Shown here: positions 40,342 to 48,535 of the stretch, one piece after another
Layout of the letters: every line of letters begins with the position of its first letter
Numbering within the stretch: the first letter of the stretch is position 1
DNA from: Achromobacter spanius
GTDB lineage: Bacteria > Pseudomonadota > Gammaproteobacteria > Burkholderiales > Burkholderiaceae_B
Direction of reading: 5' to 3'
Length of the DNA stretch: 64,000 bases
Assembly (NCBI RefSeq): GCF_029637605.1
Contig: NZ_CP121261.1
Coordinates: 6,014,001-6,078,000 of the forward strand
Notes under the pieces: model-generated
Seen by the model: only the letters and a program-made list of their open reading frames with translations
Database searches by the model: none
Told to the model about the DNA's origin: nothing
Position numbers and translations under genes: made by a program

Positions 40342-40437
40342 GCCAGGCGGGGTTCTCGAAATAGAGGAAAACCCGAATCAAATAGACATTATTAGTTACG
40401 TTATGTAGGAAAGTTCGGGATGTACAGCAGTGATGGA

Positions 40438-40467
40438 ACATGACGCCGCGCATGGGCGGCGTCATGT
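40438..40467 (-). terminator. Hairpin after the M20 amidohydrolase gene
   Basis: ACATGACGCCG at 40438–40448 pairs exactly with 40457–40467 across an 8-nt loop, 11 bp beyond the gene's stop. There is no U-tract on the minus strand. It probably ends or protects the puuE–uraD/allC–M20 message. Confidence 0.65.
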
Positions 40468-40478
40468 CTTGCCGTAAC

Positions 40479-41708
40479 TCAGACCGGCTGAAGCAGGTCT
40501 GACAAGGTGCGCGCGATGACCTTGGTGGCTCGGCGCAAGTCTTCCAGCACGACGCGTTCGTCGTTGCGCTTGGCGTGTGATTCCAGCACGGTGCGCGGGC
40601 CGGCGCCGTAGATCACGCCGGGAATGCCGGCCTCGCCGTACAGGCGCACGTCGGTATAAAGCGGCGTGCCCATTGCGGGTATGGGTTCGCCAAACAGCGC
40701 TTCCCCATGCTTCTGGATGGCGTCCACCAGGGGCTGATTACCCGGCAGCGGGCGCATCGAATTGGCCAGCAACAGGCGTTTGATGTCGATGGTGATGCCT
40801 GGCGTGGCGGCCGCCGCTTCCTGGATGATCCGGCGGATGTCCGCTTCCACTTCAACGGCATTTTCTTCGGGGATCATGCGCCGGTCCAGCTTGAAGCTGA
40901 CCTTGCCGGGCACCACGTTCGTGTTGGTGCCGCCTTCAATGCGTCCGACATTCAGGTAGGGATGGCTGATGCCGGGCACGTCCGACCTAATGTCCTGGTA
41001 GCGCGCGTTTTGTGCGTACAGCGCATTCAGGATTTTGACCGCGCCTTGCAGCGCGTCCACGCCGGTTGACGGAATGGCGGCATGCGCCATCTTGCCGTGC
41101 ACCGTCACGTCCATTTGCAGGCAGCCGTTGTGCGCGGTGACCACTTCATAGCTGAACCCGGCGGCGATCATCAGGTCGGGCTTGGTCAGGCCTTGCGACA
41201 GCAGCCAGCCGGGGCCCAACAAGCCGCCGAATTCTTCGTCATACGTAAAGTGCAGTTCAACGGCGCCATGGCTGGGCTTGGCCACGGCTTCCAATGCGCG
41301 CACGGCGTAGGTGAAGCTGGCGAAGTCGCTTTTGCTGACGGCGGCGGCGCGGCCGTACAGGCTGCCGTCTTCAATGTCAGCGCCATAGGGGTCGTGCTGC
41401 CAGCCGTCGCCGGGGGGCACCACGTCGCCGTGGGCGTTCAGCGCCACGCGCCTGCCGGGGCCGTACTCGCGCCGCACGATCAGGTTGGTGATGGATTCCA
41501 TGCCGTAGTCCCGCACCTGTTGCGTGGGGACGGCGTGCGCTTCGGCTTCAAGGCCCATTTCCTTGAGCAATTCGGCGGTGTGGACCGCGTGCGGGGCGTT
41601 GTTGCCGGGCGGCGTGTCGGTGGGTACGCGCACCAGCGATTGCAGGAAGCGCACCTGCTCGTCAAAGTGGGCGTCGACCCAGGCGTCTAGTCGGGCGTAG
41701 TCAGTCAT
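40479..41708 (-). CDS. M20 family amidohydrolase in the purine operon
   Basis: A 409-residue ArgE/DapE/AllC-type metallohydrolase. Metal ligands and catalytic residues are visible: His93 and Asp95 (NAHGDVV), Asp128 (SKSDFAS), and Glu158–Glu159 (YDEEFGG). The C-terminal ESHAKRNDERV provides the last His. The start is 6 bp after the AllC fusion stop, and both follow puuE, so it is the third gene of that operon. Family members cleave N-acyl or ureido groups. Given its place, a ureidoglycolate- or ureidoglycine-type substrate is possible but unproven; a carbamoyl amino acid or dipeptide is the alternative. Confidence 0.85.
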   Translation of the reverse strand: MTDYARLDAWVDAHFDEQVRFLQSLVRVPTDTPPGNNAPHAVHTAELLKEMGLEAEAHAVPTQQVRDYGMESITNLIVRREYGPGRRVALNAHGDVVPPGDGWQHDPYGADIEDGSLYGRAAAVSKSDFASFTYAVRALEAVAKPSHGAVELHFTYDEEFGGLLGPGWLLSQGLTKPDLMIAAGFSYEVVTAHNGCLQMDVTVHGKMAHAAIPSTGVDALQGAVKILNALYAQNARYQDIRSDVPGISHPYLNVGRIEGGTNTNVVPGKVSFKLDRRMIPEENAVEVEADIRRIIQEAAAATPGITIDIKRLLLANSMRPLPGNQPLVDAIQKHGEALFGEPIPAMGTPLYTDVRLYGEAGIPGVIYGAGPRTVLESHAKRNDERVVLEDLRRATKVIARTLSDLLQPV

Positions 41709-41714
41709 GGCGGT

Positions 41715-43493
41715 TTAGCGTTTGATGTCGTTGGCAAGATCGTCCAGCAGGCCTTGCATGGCTTGCGCGGCCAGTTGGATGTCGTCTCGGGTGGTGGATT
41801 CGCGGGGGTTGTGGCTGATGCCGTGGTTCTGGCCGCGCACGAAAAGCATGGCCTGGGGCATGACTTCATGCAGCTTCATGGCGTCGTGCCCGGCGCCGCT
41901 GGGCATGCGATGCACCGGCACGCCCAGCGCATCGACGGCGCGTTCCCAGCGCTGTTGCCACGCGGGGTCGCTGGGCGCGGCGGCGGCGCGCATGGTTTCT
42001 TCAAGCGCATAGCGCAGGCCGCGGCGTTGGCAGATGGCGTCAAGTTCGGCCAGCACGTCGTTCACCAGCGCGTCGCGCTGTGGATCGCTGGGGGCGCGCA
42101 AGTCCAGGCTGAAGCGGCATTCGCCCGGCACCACGTTGATGGACCCGCTGGGCACTTCCAGCATGCCGATGGTGCCGACCGAATCGCCGTCACGCGCCGC
42201 GCGCTGTTCCACATACAGGGCCAGTTCGGCCGTGGCGGTGGCTGCATCGCGGCGCCGGTTCATGGGCGTGGTGCCCGCATGGCAGGCCATGCCGAAGATC
42301 TGCGCCTGGTAGCGCACGCTGCCGTTGATGGACGTGACGATGCCCAGCGGCAGGCCCATTTCGTACAGCACCGGCCCTTGTTCGATGTGGACTTCGACAA
42401 AGCCCAGATAGCGCGACGGGTCGCGGCGCAGCTTGGGGATGTCGTCAATGCACAGGCCCGCATGCAGCATGGCGTCGCGCATGGTGACGCCCTGGGCGTC
42501 TTGCTGGTCCAGCCATTCGGGTTTGAAGTGGCCGATCAGCGCGCCGGACCCCAGGAAGGTTGCGCGGTAGCGCTGGCCTTCTTCTTCGGCAAAGCCGATG
42601 ACTTCCAGGTGGTAGGGCAGGCGGCGGCCCTGGCGGTGGAGTTCGCGCACGCAGGCCATGGGCACGAAGATGCCCAGGCGGCCATCGTATTTGCCGCCAT
42701 TGCGCACGGTGTCGTAATGGCTGCCGGTCATCAGCGTGGGGGCGTCGGCGTGGTCGGCGCGGTAGCGGCCCACCACGTTGCCCACCGCATCGATTTCCAC
42801 TTCGTCGAAGCCGCAATCGCGCATCCAGTGCGAAATGCGTTGCGCGCAGGCGCGGTGCGCCTCGGTCAGATAGGTGACGGTAAGCTGGCCCTTTTCGGCG
42901 TAGCCGGGGTCGCTATGGATGCTGAGGCGTTCCTGCCAGTCCCAGATGTCGTTACCCAGGCTCAGGTCCACGTCGAATTTATCCGCCAGGCGGATCTCGA
43001 CAATGCGGTGGATGTTACGCAGCGCTTCCTGGCGTTCAACGTCGGGCGGGTTGTCGAGCCGGCGCGAGAATTCATCGATGATCTGCTGGCGGTTCAGACC
43101 CGTGCCGCGCGCGCCGCGTACGGCCAGGATGAACGGAAAGCCGAAGCGCGCGTGGTAGTCGGTGTTCAGTTGCTGCAAGCGCGCCAGTTCGTCGGGCGAG
43201 CAATGCGTGAGCCCCGCTTGATCCTGTTCGTTGGTGGACTCCGCGGTCAGGCTGTTTTGCAGCATGGCGCGGCCGGCCAGTTCCGGGTGCGCGCGGATCA
43301 ATGCCAACTGCGCTTCGATATCGGCCTGGTCCAGCACCTGCCGCATCTGGTCCTGCAAATGCGCCAAGGACCGGAAAGGACGCGCCGCCAACGCTTGCCG
43401 CGCGATCCACGGCGAATGTTCGTACAGGCCATCAAGAATGGCCAGCGCCGCCTCGGGCGTGGCGGCATTGAGTTGTTCCAGCGTATGGGGCAT
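41715..43493 (-). CDS. Fused OHCU decarboxylase (UraD) – allantoate amidohydrolase (AllC)
   Basis: A 592-residue two-domain enzyme. Residues 1–165 are 2-oxo-4-hydroxy-4-carboxy-5-ureidoimidazoline decarboxylase, with His69 in RAHPELAG and the segment RFGFPFILAVRG (117–127). Residues about 185–592 are allantoate amidohydrolase, with His259 (GSHYDT), Asp270 (KYDGRLG), Glu304–Glu305 (GFAEEEG) and the later CHAGTTPMNRRRD and GAGHDAMKL. The first domain gives S-allantoin; after allantoinase (puuE) opens the ring, the second attacks allantoate. The start at 43493 matches the UraD N-terminus, and 11 bp separate it from puuE. Confidence 0.93.
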   Translation of the reverse strand: MPHTLEQLNAATPEAALAILDGLYEHSPWIARQALAARPFRSLAHLQDQMRQVLDQADIEAQLALIRAHPELAGRAMLQNSLTAESTNEQDQAGLTHCSPDELARLQQLNTDYHARFGFPFILAVRGARGTGLNRQQIIDEFSRRLDNPPDVERQEALRNIHRIVEIRLADKFDVDLSLGNDIWDWQERLSIHSDPGYAEKGQLTVTYLTEAHRACAQRISHWMRDCGFDEVEIDAVGNVVGRYRADHADAPTLMTGSHYDTVRNGGKYDGRLGIFVPMACVRELHRQGRRLPYHLEVIGFAEEEGQRYRATFLGSGALIGHFKPEWLDQQDAQGVTMRDAMLHAGLCIDDIPKLRRDPSRYLGFVEVHIEQGPVLYEMGLPLGIVTSINGSVRYQAQIFGMACHAGTTPMNRRRDAATATAELALYVEQRAARDGDSVGTIGMLEVPSGSINVVPGECRFSLDLRAPSDPQRDALVNDVLAELDAICQRRGLRYALEETMRAAAAPSDPAWQQRWERAVDALGVPVHRMPSGAGHDAMKLHEVMPQAMLFVRGQNHGISHNPRESTTRDDIQLAAQAMQGLLDDLANDIKR

Positions 43494-43504
43494 GGTTGTC
43501 GCGC

Positions 43505-44449
43505 TCAACGGTTGGGTAGGTAGGGATGGGTGGCTTTCCAGTGCCGGGCGATGTCCAGGCGGCGGCACACCCAGACGTGGTCATGACTGGCGATGTGGTC
43601 CAGAAACCGCTGCAACGCCGTGATGCGGCCCGGGCGCCCCAGCAGCCGGCAATGCATGCCGATGCTGAGCATCTTGGGCGCTTCGTCGCCTTCGGCGTAG
43701 AGCACGTCGAAACTGTCCTTCAGGTACTGGAAGAACGGGTCGGCGTGTGAATAGCCCTGGGGCAGGGCGAAGCGCATGTCGTTGCAGTCCAGCGTGTAGG
43801 GCACGATCAATTGCGGGACGACGGCGCCGTCGCTTTTTTGTACCTGCATCCAGAAGGGCAGGTCGTCGCCGTAGTAGTCGCTGTCGTATTCAAAACCGCC
43901 GTAGTCCGCCACCAGGCGGCGCGTGCGGGGGCTGTCGCGCCCGGTGTACCAACCCAGCGGCCGCGTGCCGGTCAGTTGCGTGATGGCGTCCATGCCTAAA
44001 CGCATGTGTTCGCGCTCGGTGGCTTCGTCCACGTTCTGGTAGTGCACCCATCGCCAGCCATGGCAGGCAATTTCGTGGCCCAGTTCGGTGAATGCCGCCG
44101 TCAGTTCGGGATGGCGCTGCAAGGCCATGCCCACGCCGAATACGGTCAGCGGCAGTTGGCGTTTTTCGAATTCGCGCAGGATGCGCCATACGCCGGTGCG
44201 CGACCCGTATTCATAGATGCCTTCCATGCTGAGGTGCCGGTCGGGGTAGCTGGCCGGGTTGAACATTTCCGACAGGAATTGTTCGGAACCAGGGTCGCCA
44301 TGCAGCACGCTGTTTTCGCCGCCTTCTTCGTAATTCAGCACGAACTGCACGGCGATACGCGCGCGCCCGGGCCATTGCGCGTGGGGTGGGTTGCGGCCAT
44401 AGCCGACGAGGTCGCGGGGATACGGAAGCGTGGAATCGTAGGTGTTCAT
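43505..44449 (-). CDS. puuE: Allantoinase PuuE (polysaccharide deacetylase-like)
   Basis: A 314-residue metal-independent-type allantoinase of the PuuE group, related to polysaccharide deacetylases. Signature parts are YPRDLVGYGRNPPHAQWPG near the start, VQFVLNYEEGGENSVLHGD, and the ACHGWRWVHYQ and RPLGWYTGRDSPRTR segments. It opens allantoin to allantoate. The ATG at 44449 begins the family N-terminus; the frame continues upstream through a 15-bp tandem repeat and is unlikely to be translated. It is the first gene of the puuE–uraD/allC–M20 operon, divergent from uraH across a shared operator region. Confidence 0.92.
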   Translation of the reverse strand: MNTYDSTLPYPRDLVGYGRNPPHAQWPGRARIAVQFVLNYEEGGENSVLHGDPGSEQFLSEMFNPASYPDRHLSMEGIYEYGSRTGVWRILREFEKRQLPLTVFGVGMALQRHPELTAAFTELGHEIACHGWRWVHYQNVDEATEREHMRLGMDAITQLTGTRPLGWYTGRDSPRTRRLVADYGGFEYDSDYYGDDLPFWMQVQKSDGAVVPQLIVPYTLDCNDMRFALPQGYSHADPFFQYLKDSFDVLYAEGDEAPKMLSIGMHCRLLGRPGRITALQRFLDHIASHDHVWVCRRLDIARHWKATHPYLPNR

Positions 44450-44460
44450 GAAGGAATGGG

Positions 44461-44520
44461 CACAGAGCGGTGGGGCACAGAGCCGTGGGGCACAGAGCCG
44501 TGGGGCACAAAGCCGATGAG
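44461..44520. repeat. 15-bp tandem repeat, four units, in the puuE leader
   Basis: Units start at 44461, 44476, 44491 and 44506. The second and third are identical (CACAGAGCCGTGGGG), the first differs by one base, and the fourth is diverged. The array begins 11 bp upstream of the puuE ATG, between it and the operator palindromes. Confidence 0.9.
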
Positions 44521-44586
44521 CGCGGCAGGGCGCGGGTGGGCGAACGGTTTCATGATGGGCTAAACAATAGCTGGAAAGCAAATAGC

Positions 44587-44606
44587 TGTATACAATTTAT
44601 GTACAT
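44587..44606. promoter_or_regulatory. Paired palindromes TGTATACA and ATGTACAT between puuE and uraH
   Basis: TGTATACA at 44587–44594 and ATGTACAT at 44599–44606 lie in an AT-rich patch of the divergent 212-bp spacer. The first matches the palindrome before the purine permease. A shared regulator of both promoters is likely, of unknown identity; many FCD-type GntR regulators bind such TNGTATACNA sites. Confidence 0.55.
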
Positions 44607-44661
44607 CATTAAGGATAACCATAAGATCACCGGGCGCAACGCCCGACCCACAGGAGACACC

Positions 44662-45024
44662 ATGGGATTGACCACGCACGTACTCGACACCATGCACGGG
44701 TGCCCGGCCGAGGGCATGGCGGTTGCGCTGTATTCCACCCAGCCTTCCACCGAAGGCGCGGTGGCCACGCTGCTCAGCCTGTTCACCTTGAACCACGACG
44801 GCCGCAGCGCCAAGCCCCTGTTCAACGATGCCGAGCTGACGGCGGGCACCTACCGGCTGGTGTTCGATGTGGCCGGCTACTTCAAGGCCCGGGGCGTGGC
44901 CTTGCCCGAGCCCAATTTCCTGAATCTGGTCAGCCTGGATTTTGGCGTGGCGCATGCTGATCAGCACTATCACGTTCCGCTGCTGGTCAGCCCCTGGAGC
45001 TATTCCACCTATCGTGGGTCGTGA
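44662..45024 (+). CDS. uraH: 5-hydroxyisourate hydrolase (transthyretin-like)
   Basis: A 120-residue HIU hydrolase. It has the family N-terminus TTHVLDTMHGCPAEGM (His6) and the C-terminal signature YHVPLLVSPWSYSTYRGS, which separates HIU hydrolases from transthyretins. It converts 5-hydroxyisourate from PuuD to OHCU, the substrate of the UraD domain. AGGAG six bases before the ATG at 44662 fixes the start. It is divergent from puuE and precedes puuD on the same strand, with a second operator-like region between them. Confidence 0.97.
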   Translation: MGLTTHVLDTMHGCPAEGMAVALYSTQPSTEGAVATLLSLFTLNHDGRSAKPLFNDAELTAGTYRLVFDVAGYFKARGVALPEPNFLNLVSLDFGVAHADQHYHVPLLVSPWSYSTYRGS

Positions 45025-45084
45025 TCGCCCGATGCCTGGCATCAGGGTATTCCTGATGCCAGGATGGCCCGCCTTCCATAGCGT

Positions 45085-45105
45085 TGTAAACAAAACCTGC
45101 ATACA
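45085..45105. promoter_or_regulatory. TGTAAACA and TGCATACA sites upstream of puuD
   Basis: TGTAAACA (45085–45092) and TGCATACA (45098–45105) are near-copies of the TGTATACA palindrome. The downstream AATTT is also shared with the uraH site. They lie about 140 bp before puuD, suggesting puuD has its own regulated promoter. Confidence 0.5.
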
Positions 45106-45241
45106 ATTTCGCGGATCTTGATCGCAGCGGTGCGGGGCTTATCAACCAGGCCTTGTGCGCGATCTATCTTCTGCTTACAGCGCCCGCGGTGGTAGGCAGT
45201 GCGGCGGAGCCTATCAAGGCCCGCCCACTGCGGGGGCGTGT

Positions 45242-46447
45242 ATGGAAAGCTACTACCTGGATTGGGTCAACCTGTTGCTGCGTTGGGCCCACATCATTAC
45301 CGGCATCGCGTGGATCGGCACTTCGTTCTACTTTGTGATGCTGGACAACAGCCTGGAAAAGCCGCAAGACGCCGAGTCGCTCGACAAGGGCGTGGGCGGC
45401 GAGCAATGGGCGGTTCATGGCGGCGGGTTCTACAACATGCAGAAGTACGCGGTGCAGCCCAAGAAGCTGCCCGAACATCTGCACTGGTCATTCTGGGAAA
45501 GCTACAGCACCTGGCTGACCGGCTTTGCGCTGTTCACCGTGTCGTACCTGTGGAACGCCAGTACCTACCTGATTGACCGCTCAAAAATGGACTGGCAGCC
45601 CGGCACGGCCGTGGCGGTGGCGCTGGCGTTCTTCGTCGTGTTCTGGATTGTCTACGACGGCATCTGTCGCGTGTTCGGCCGGGGCAAGCATGGCGACACC
45701 ATCGTAGGCGTGCTGGTTGCAGTGTTTATCGCCCTGGCGTCCTGGCTGGCCTGCCATTGGTTCGCGGGCCGCGCCGCGTTCCTGCTGGTTGGCGCGATGA
45801 TGGCCACCACCATGAGCGGCAACGTGTTCTTCTGGATCATCCCCGGCCAGCGCAAGAACGTGGCGGCGATGCGGGCGGGCAAGCCGGTCGACCCGGTCCA
45901 TGGCCAGCGCGGCAAACAGCGCAGCGTGCACAACACCTACTTCACGCTGCCGGTGGTGTTCACCATGATGAGCAACCACTACAGCTTCACCTATACCCAT
46001 CACTACAACTGGATCGTGCTGCTGCTGATCATGCTGGGCGGCGCGGCGATACGCCAGTTCTTCGTGGTGCGCCATCGTTTCAAGCTGGGCAACGCACGCA
46101 ATCCGCTGCCGTATGTGCTGCTGGGCGTGGCGGTGCTGGGCTTGACCATTGTGTGGATGCGGCCCGCGCCCGTGGCGGCGTCGGCGGCGGTGGTCGCGCC
46201 CGCCGAGGTGGCGTTTGCAAAAGTGCGCCAGGTGTTCGACCAGCGCTGCCTGCTTTGCCACGGGGAGCAAGTGCAGATGAAGAACGTGCGCCTGGATTCC
46301 GCTGAGCAGATAGCGGTGCACGCCCAGGCCGTGTACCAGCAAGTGGTGGTGTCGAAAATCATGCCGATGGCCAATTCCACCGGCATGACCGACGATGAAC
46401 GCGCGTTGATCGGTGCGTGGTTTCAAGCCGGCGCAAAGACCCAATAG
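45242..46447 (+). CDS. puuD: Membrane urate hydroxylase PuuD with C-terminal cytochrome c domain
   Basis: A 401-residue protein. The first 300 residues form about eight membrane helices of the PuuD family (WVNLLLRWAHIITGIAWIGTSFYF near the start; then VFFWIIPGQRKNV and NTYFTLPVVFTMMSNHY). A periplasmic cytochrome c domain follows, with heme motif Cys336-Leu-Leu-Cys339-His340 and a likely Met ligand in SKIMPMAN. Related proteins oxidise urate to 5-hydroxyisourate and pass electrons to the respiratory chain rather than making peroxide. GGGGG before the ATG at 45242 supports the start. The first dedicated step of this island. Confidence 0.94.
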   Translation: MESYYLDWVNLLLRWAHIITGIAWIGTSFYFVMLDNSLEKPQDAESLDKGVGGEQWAVHGGGFYNMQKYAVQPKKLPEHLHWSFWESYSTWLTGFALFTVSYLWNASTYLIDRSKMDWQPGTAVAVALAFFVVFWIVYDGICRVFGRGKHGDTIVGVLVAVFIALASWLACHWFAGRAAFLLVGAMMATTMSGNVFFWIIPGQRKNVAAMRAGKPVDPVHGQRGKQRSVHNTYFTLPVVFTMMSNHYSFTYTHHYNWIVLLLIMLGGAAIRQFFVVRHRFKLGNARNPLPYVLLGVAVLGLTIVWMRPAPVAASAAVVAPAEVAFAKVRQVFDQRCLLCHGEQVQMKNVRLDSAEQIAVHAQAVYQQVVVSKIMPMANSTGMTDDERALIGAWFQAGAKTQ

Positions 46448-46523
46448 CCAGCGCGTGGCCGGTCAGCGCAAGTCGCCGGCCGGCCAGCCCATAACCCCGA
46501 AGCCGGCGGGCGGGCCGTCGGCG

Positions 46524-47540
46524 TCAGCCGTTGCGGTACAGAAAGCTGTAGGCGTTGATCGCCGGCACCCCTCCCAAGTGCGCATACAGAACCTTCGACC
46601 CAGCCGGAATCTCGCCTCGGCGAACCAGATCCATCATGCCCTGCATGGACTTCCCCTCGTACACGGGGTCGGTCATCATCCCTTCAAGCCGCGCGCAGGT
46701 GCGGATGGCGTCGTTGGTTTCGGCTGACGGCAGGCCATACGCGGGATAGGCGTAGCGCGTATCCAGCACCACGTCGCTGTCGGCAATGCCTGCTTCCAGC
46801 CCCACCATATCCGCGGTGCGGCGCGCGATGCGCAGGATCTGCGCGCGGGTTTGTTCGGGCGTGGCCGAGGCGTCGATGCCGATGACGCGGTTGGCCCGGC
46901 CGTCCGCCGCAAAGCCCACCACCATGCCTGCCTGCGTGCTGCCAGTGACGGCGCAGACCACGATGTAGTCAAACTTGAAGCCCAGGTCGGCTTCCTGGCG
47001 CCGCACCTCTTCGGCAAAGCCCACATAGCCCAAGCCGCCAAGTTCGTGATCGGACGCGCCGGCGGGAATGGCGTAGGGCTTGCCGCCGCGTTTGCGCACG
47101 TCTTCCAGCGCCTCTTCCCAACTGCGGCGAAAGCCGATGTCAAAGCCCTGGTCCACCAGCCGCACGTCGGCGCCCATCAGGCGGCTCATCATGATGTTGC
47201 CGACGCGGTCGTAGACGGCGTCGGAATAGTCCACCCAATTTTCCTGCACCAGCACGCAAGCCAGGCCCAGCTTGGCGGCCACCGCGGCCACCATGCGGGT
47301 GTGGTTGGATTGAATGCCGCCGATGGTGACCAGCGTGTCGCAACCTTGCTCGAGCGCCTGCGGGATCAGGTATTCCAGCTTGCGCAGCTTGTTGCCGCCA
47401 AACGCCAGGCCGCTATTGCAATCTTCGCGCTTGGCGTAGATGTCGACCTTGCCGCCCAGGTGCGCGGACAGGCGTTCAAGTTTTTCGATGGGGGTGTCGC
47501 CAAAGGTCAGGCGATGTCGGGGAAAACGTTGCAGATCCAT
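46524..47540 (-). CDS. acdS: 1-aminocyclopropane-1-carboxylate deaminase
   Basis: A 338-residue PLP enzyme, the exact length of Pseudomonas AcdS. Lys51 (GGNKLRK) binds PLP. Ser78 (GGIQS), Tyr294 and Glu295 (DPVYEGKS) and Leu322 (AHLGG) are all present, which separates true ACC deaminases from D-cysteine desulfhydrases. It converts the ethylene precursor ACC to 2-oxobutyrate and ammonia, a trait of plant-associated bacteria. AGGAG five bases before the ATG at 47540 fixes the start. It is divergent from an Lrp-type regulator gene, the usual acdR arrangement. Confidence 0.92.
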   Translation of the reverse strand: MDLQRFPRHRLTFGDTPIEKLERLSAHLGGKVDIYAKREDCNSGLAFGGNKLRKLEYLIPQALEQGCDTLVTIGGIQSNHTRMVAAVAAKLGLACVLVQENWVDYSDAVYDRVGNIMMSRLMGADVRLVDQGFDIGFRRSWEEALEDVRKRGGKPYAIPAGASDHELGGLGYVGFAEEVRRQEADLGFKFDYIVVCAVTGSTQAGMVVGFAADGRANRVIGIDASATPEQTRAQILRIARRTADMVGLEAGIADSDVVLDTRYAYPAYGLPSAETNDAIRTCARLEGMMTDPVYEGKSMQGMMDLVRRGEIPAGSKVLYAHLGGVPAINAYSFLYRNG

Positions 47541-47734
47541 GCGGGCTCCTGATGAAGGCATTCCGGCCGGCGAGTGAGGCTCGGATGGGAAAAATCATAG
47601 GAATCGCGGGTGGAAGTGGTCAATTGCGTATTGAGGGCAAGATGGAATATAAAAATCGATGAGTAATCAGATTTTCGATTTAATATTTTTTCAAATCCGA
47701 CATTAACCAGATAATATTTTTGGGGACGCATTAA

Positions 47735-48205
47735 ATGCCCGCGCTTTCCGGACTGGACCGTATCGACCGACACATTCTTCGCGTCTTGCAGGACGACGCG
47801 CAGATCACCAACCTGGATCTCAGCGCGCGCGTCCACCTGAGTCCCGCGGCGTGCTTGCGGCGCGTGGAAAAGCTGAAGGCTGAAGGCATCATCAAAAAGA
47901 CGGTCGCGCTGCTTGAACCCGCCGAGGTCGACATGGCCACGCTGGTCATCGTGGGGGTGGTGCTGGACCGCTCCACGCCGGATTCCTTCACCGACTTCGA
48001 GGAAGCGGCGCGCGGCATCAGCGGCTGCCTGGAATGCCATCTGGTGGCGGGCGAGTTCGACTACTTTCTGATGCTGCGCATACGTGACCTGGACCGCTTC
48101 AACAAGCTGCATGCGGGCGAGATCATCAAGCTGCCGGGCGTACGCCAGATTCGCACTTTTTTTGTGTTGAAAGAGATCTTGTCGACGACGGCCTTGCCGG
48201 TGTGA
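47735..48205 (+). CDS. acdR: Lrp/AsnC family regulator of ACC deaminase
   Basis: A 156-residue Lrp-type regulator. The helix-turn-helix covers about 6–60 (LDRIDRHILRVLQDDAQITNLDLS, then HLSPAACLRRVEKLKAEGII), followed by a RAM ligand-binding domain (GCLECHLVAGEFDYFLMLRI, then DLDRF). Its divergent position beside acdS matches known acdR genes, which activate acdS in response to ACC. The 194-bp AT-rich spacer 47541–47734 likely holds the binding site. A different amino-acid effector cannot be excluded. Confidence 0.87.
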   Translation: MPALSGLDRIDRHILRVLQDDAQITNLDLSARVHLSPAACLRRVEKLKAEGIIKKTVALLEPAEVDMATLVIVGVVLDRSTPDSFTDFEEAARGISGCLECHLVAGEFDYFLMLRIRDLDRFNKLHAGEIIKLPGVRQIRTFFVLKEILSTTALPV

Positions 48206-48412
48206 CGCGGCTAATGCGCAACACTCGCGCATCACGGTGTTCAATAATGACGCACTGCGGCATTTTGGAATGCCAGAAATTGGTGGCGCGTAGACGTCGC
48301 AATGTCAGGGGTTGAGCGGACATTCCATTGCAGCATGCAGGCATTCCGAAAGGGCTTTTTGCGCCACAAAAATGTCTCAAGACGCCCGTAAACTCAAAGG
48401 GTTATACTGCTC

Positions 48413-48418
48413 GGCATA
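48413..48418 (+). promoter_or_regulatory. Possible -10 box before sucA
   Basis: TATACT lies 118 bp upstream of sucA without a convincing -35 box. The 330-bp gap 48206–48535 also contains the hairpin GGCATT-TTGG-AATGCC near 48252–48275, perhaps the acdR terminator, although no U-tract follows. Nothing else clear is seen. Confidence 0.28.
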
Positions 48419-48535
48419 CGGCTTTCAAGGCTTGTACGCGCCTTCTGCCCCTGCGATCCGCTAAACGGGAAGCCCGTGTCGCGGAAGGTTTTTCCTGCAT
48501 CGTGTCGAGTGAAGCACTCGCAAAGGTGAAGCGAT

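Noticed and set aside
44470..44661. N-terminal extension of UraH through the 15-bp repeat
   Set aside because: The family N-terminus begins at 44662 with AGGAG upstream. The extension is repeat-derived and crosses the operator region.
46524..47540. D-cysteine desulfhydrase instead of ACC deaminase
   Set aside because: The residues diagnostic for ACC deaminase (Glu295, Leu322) are present, the length is exactly 338, and an acdR-like gene is divergent.
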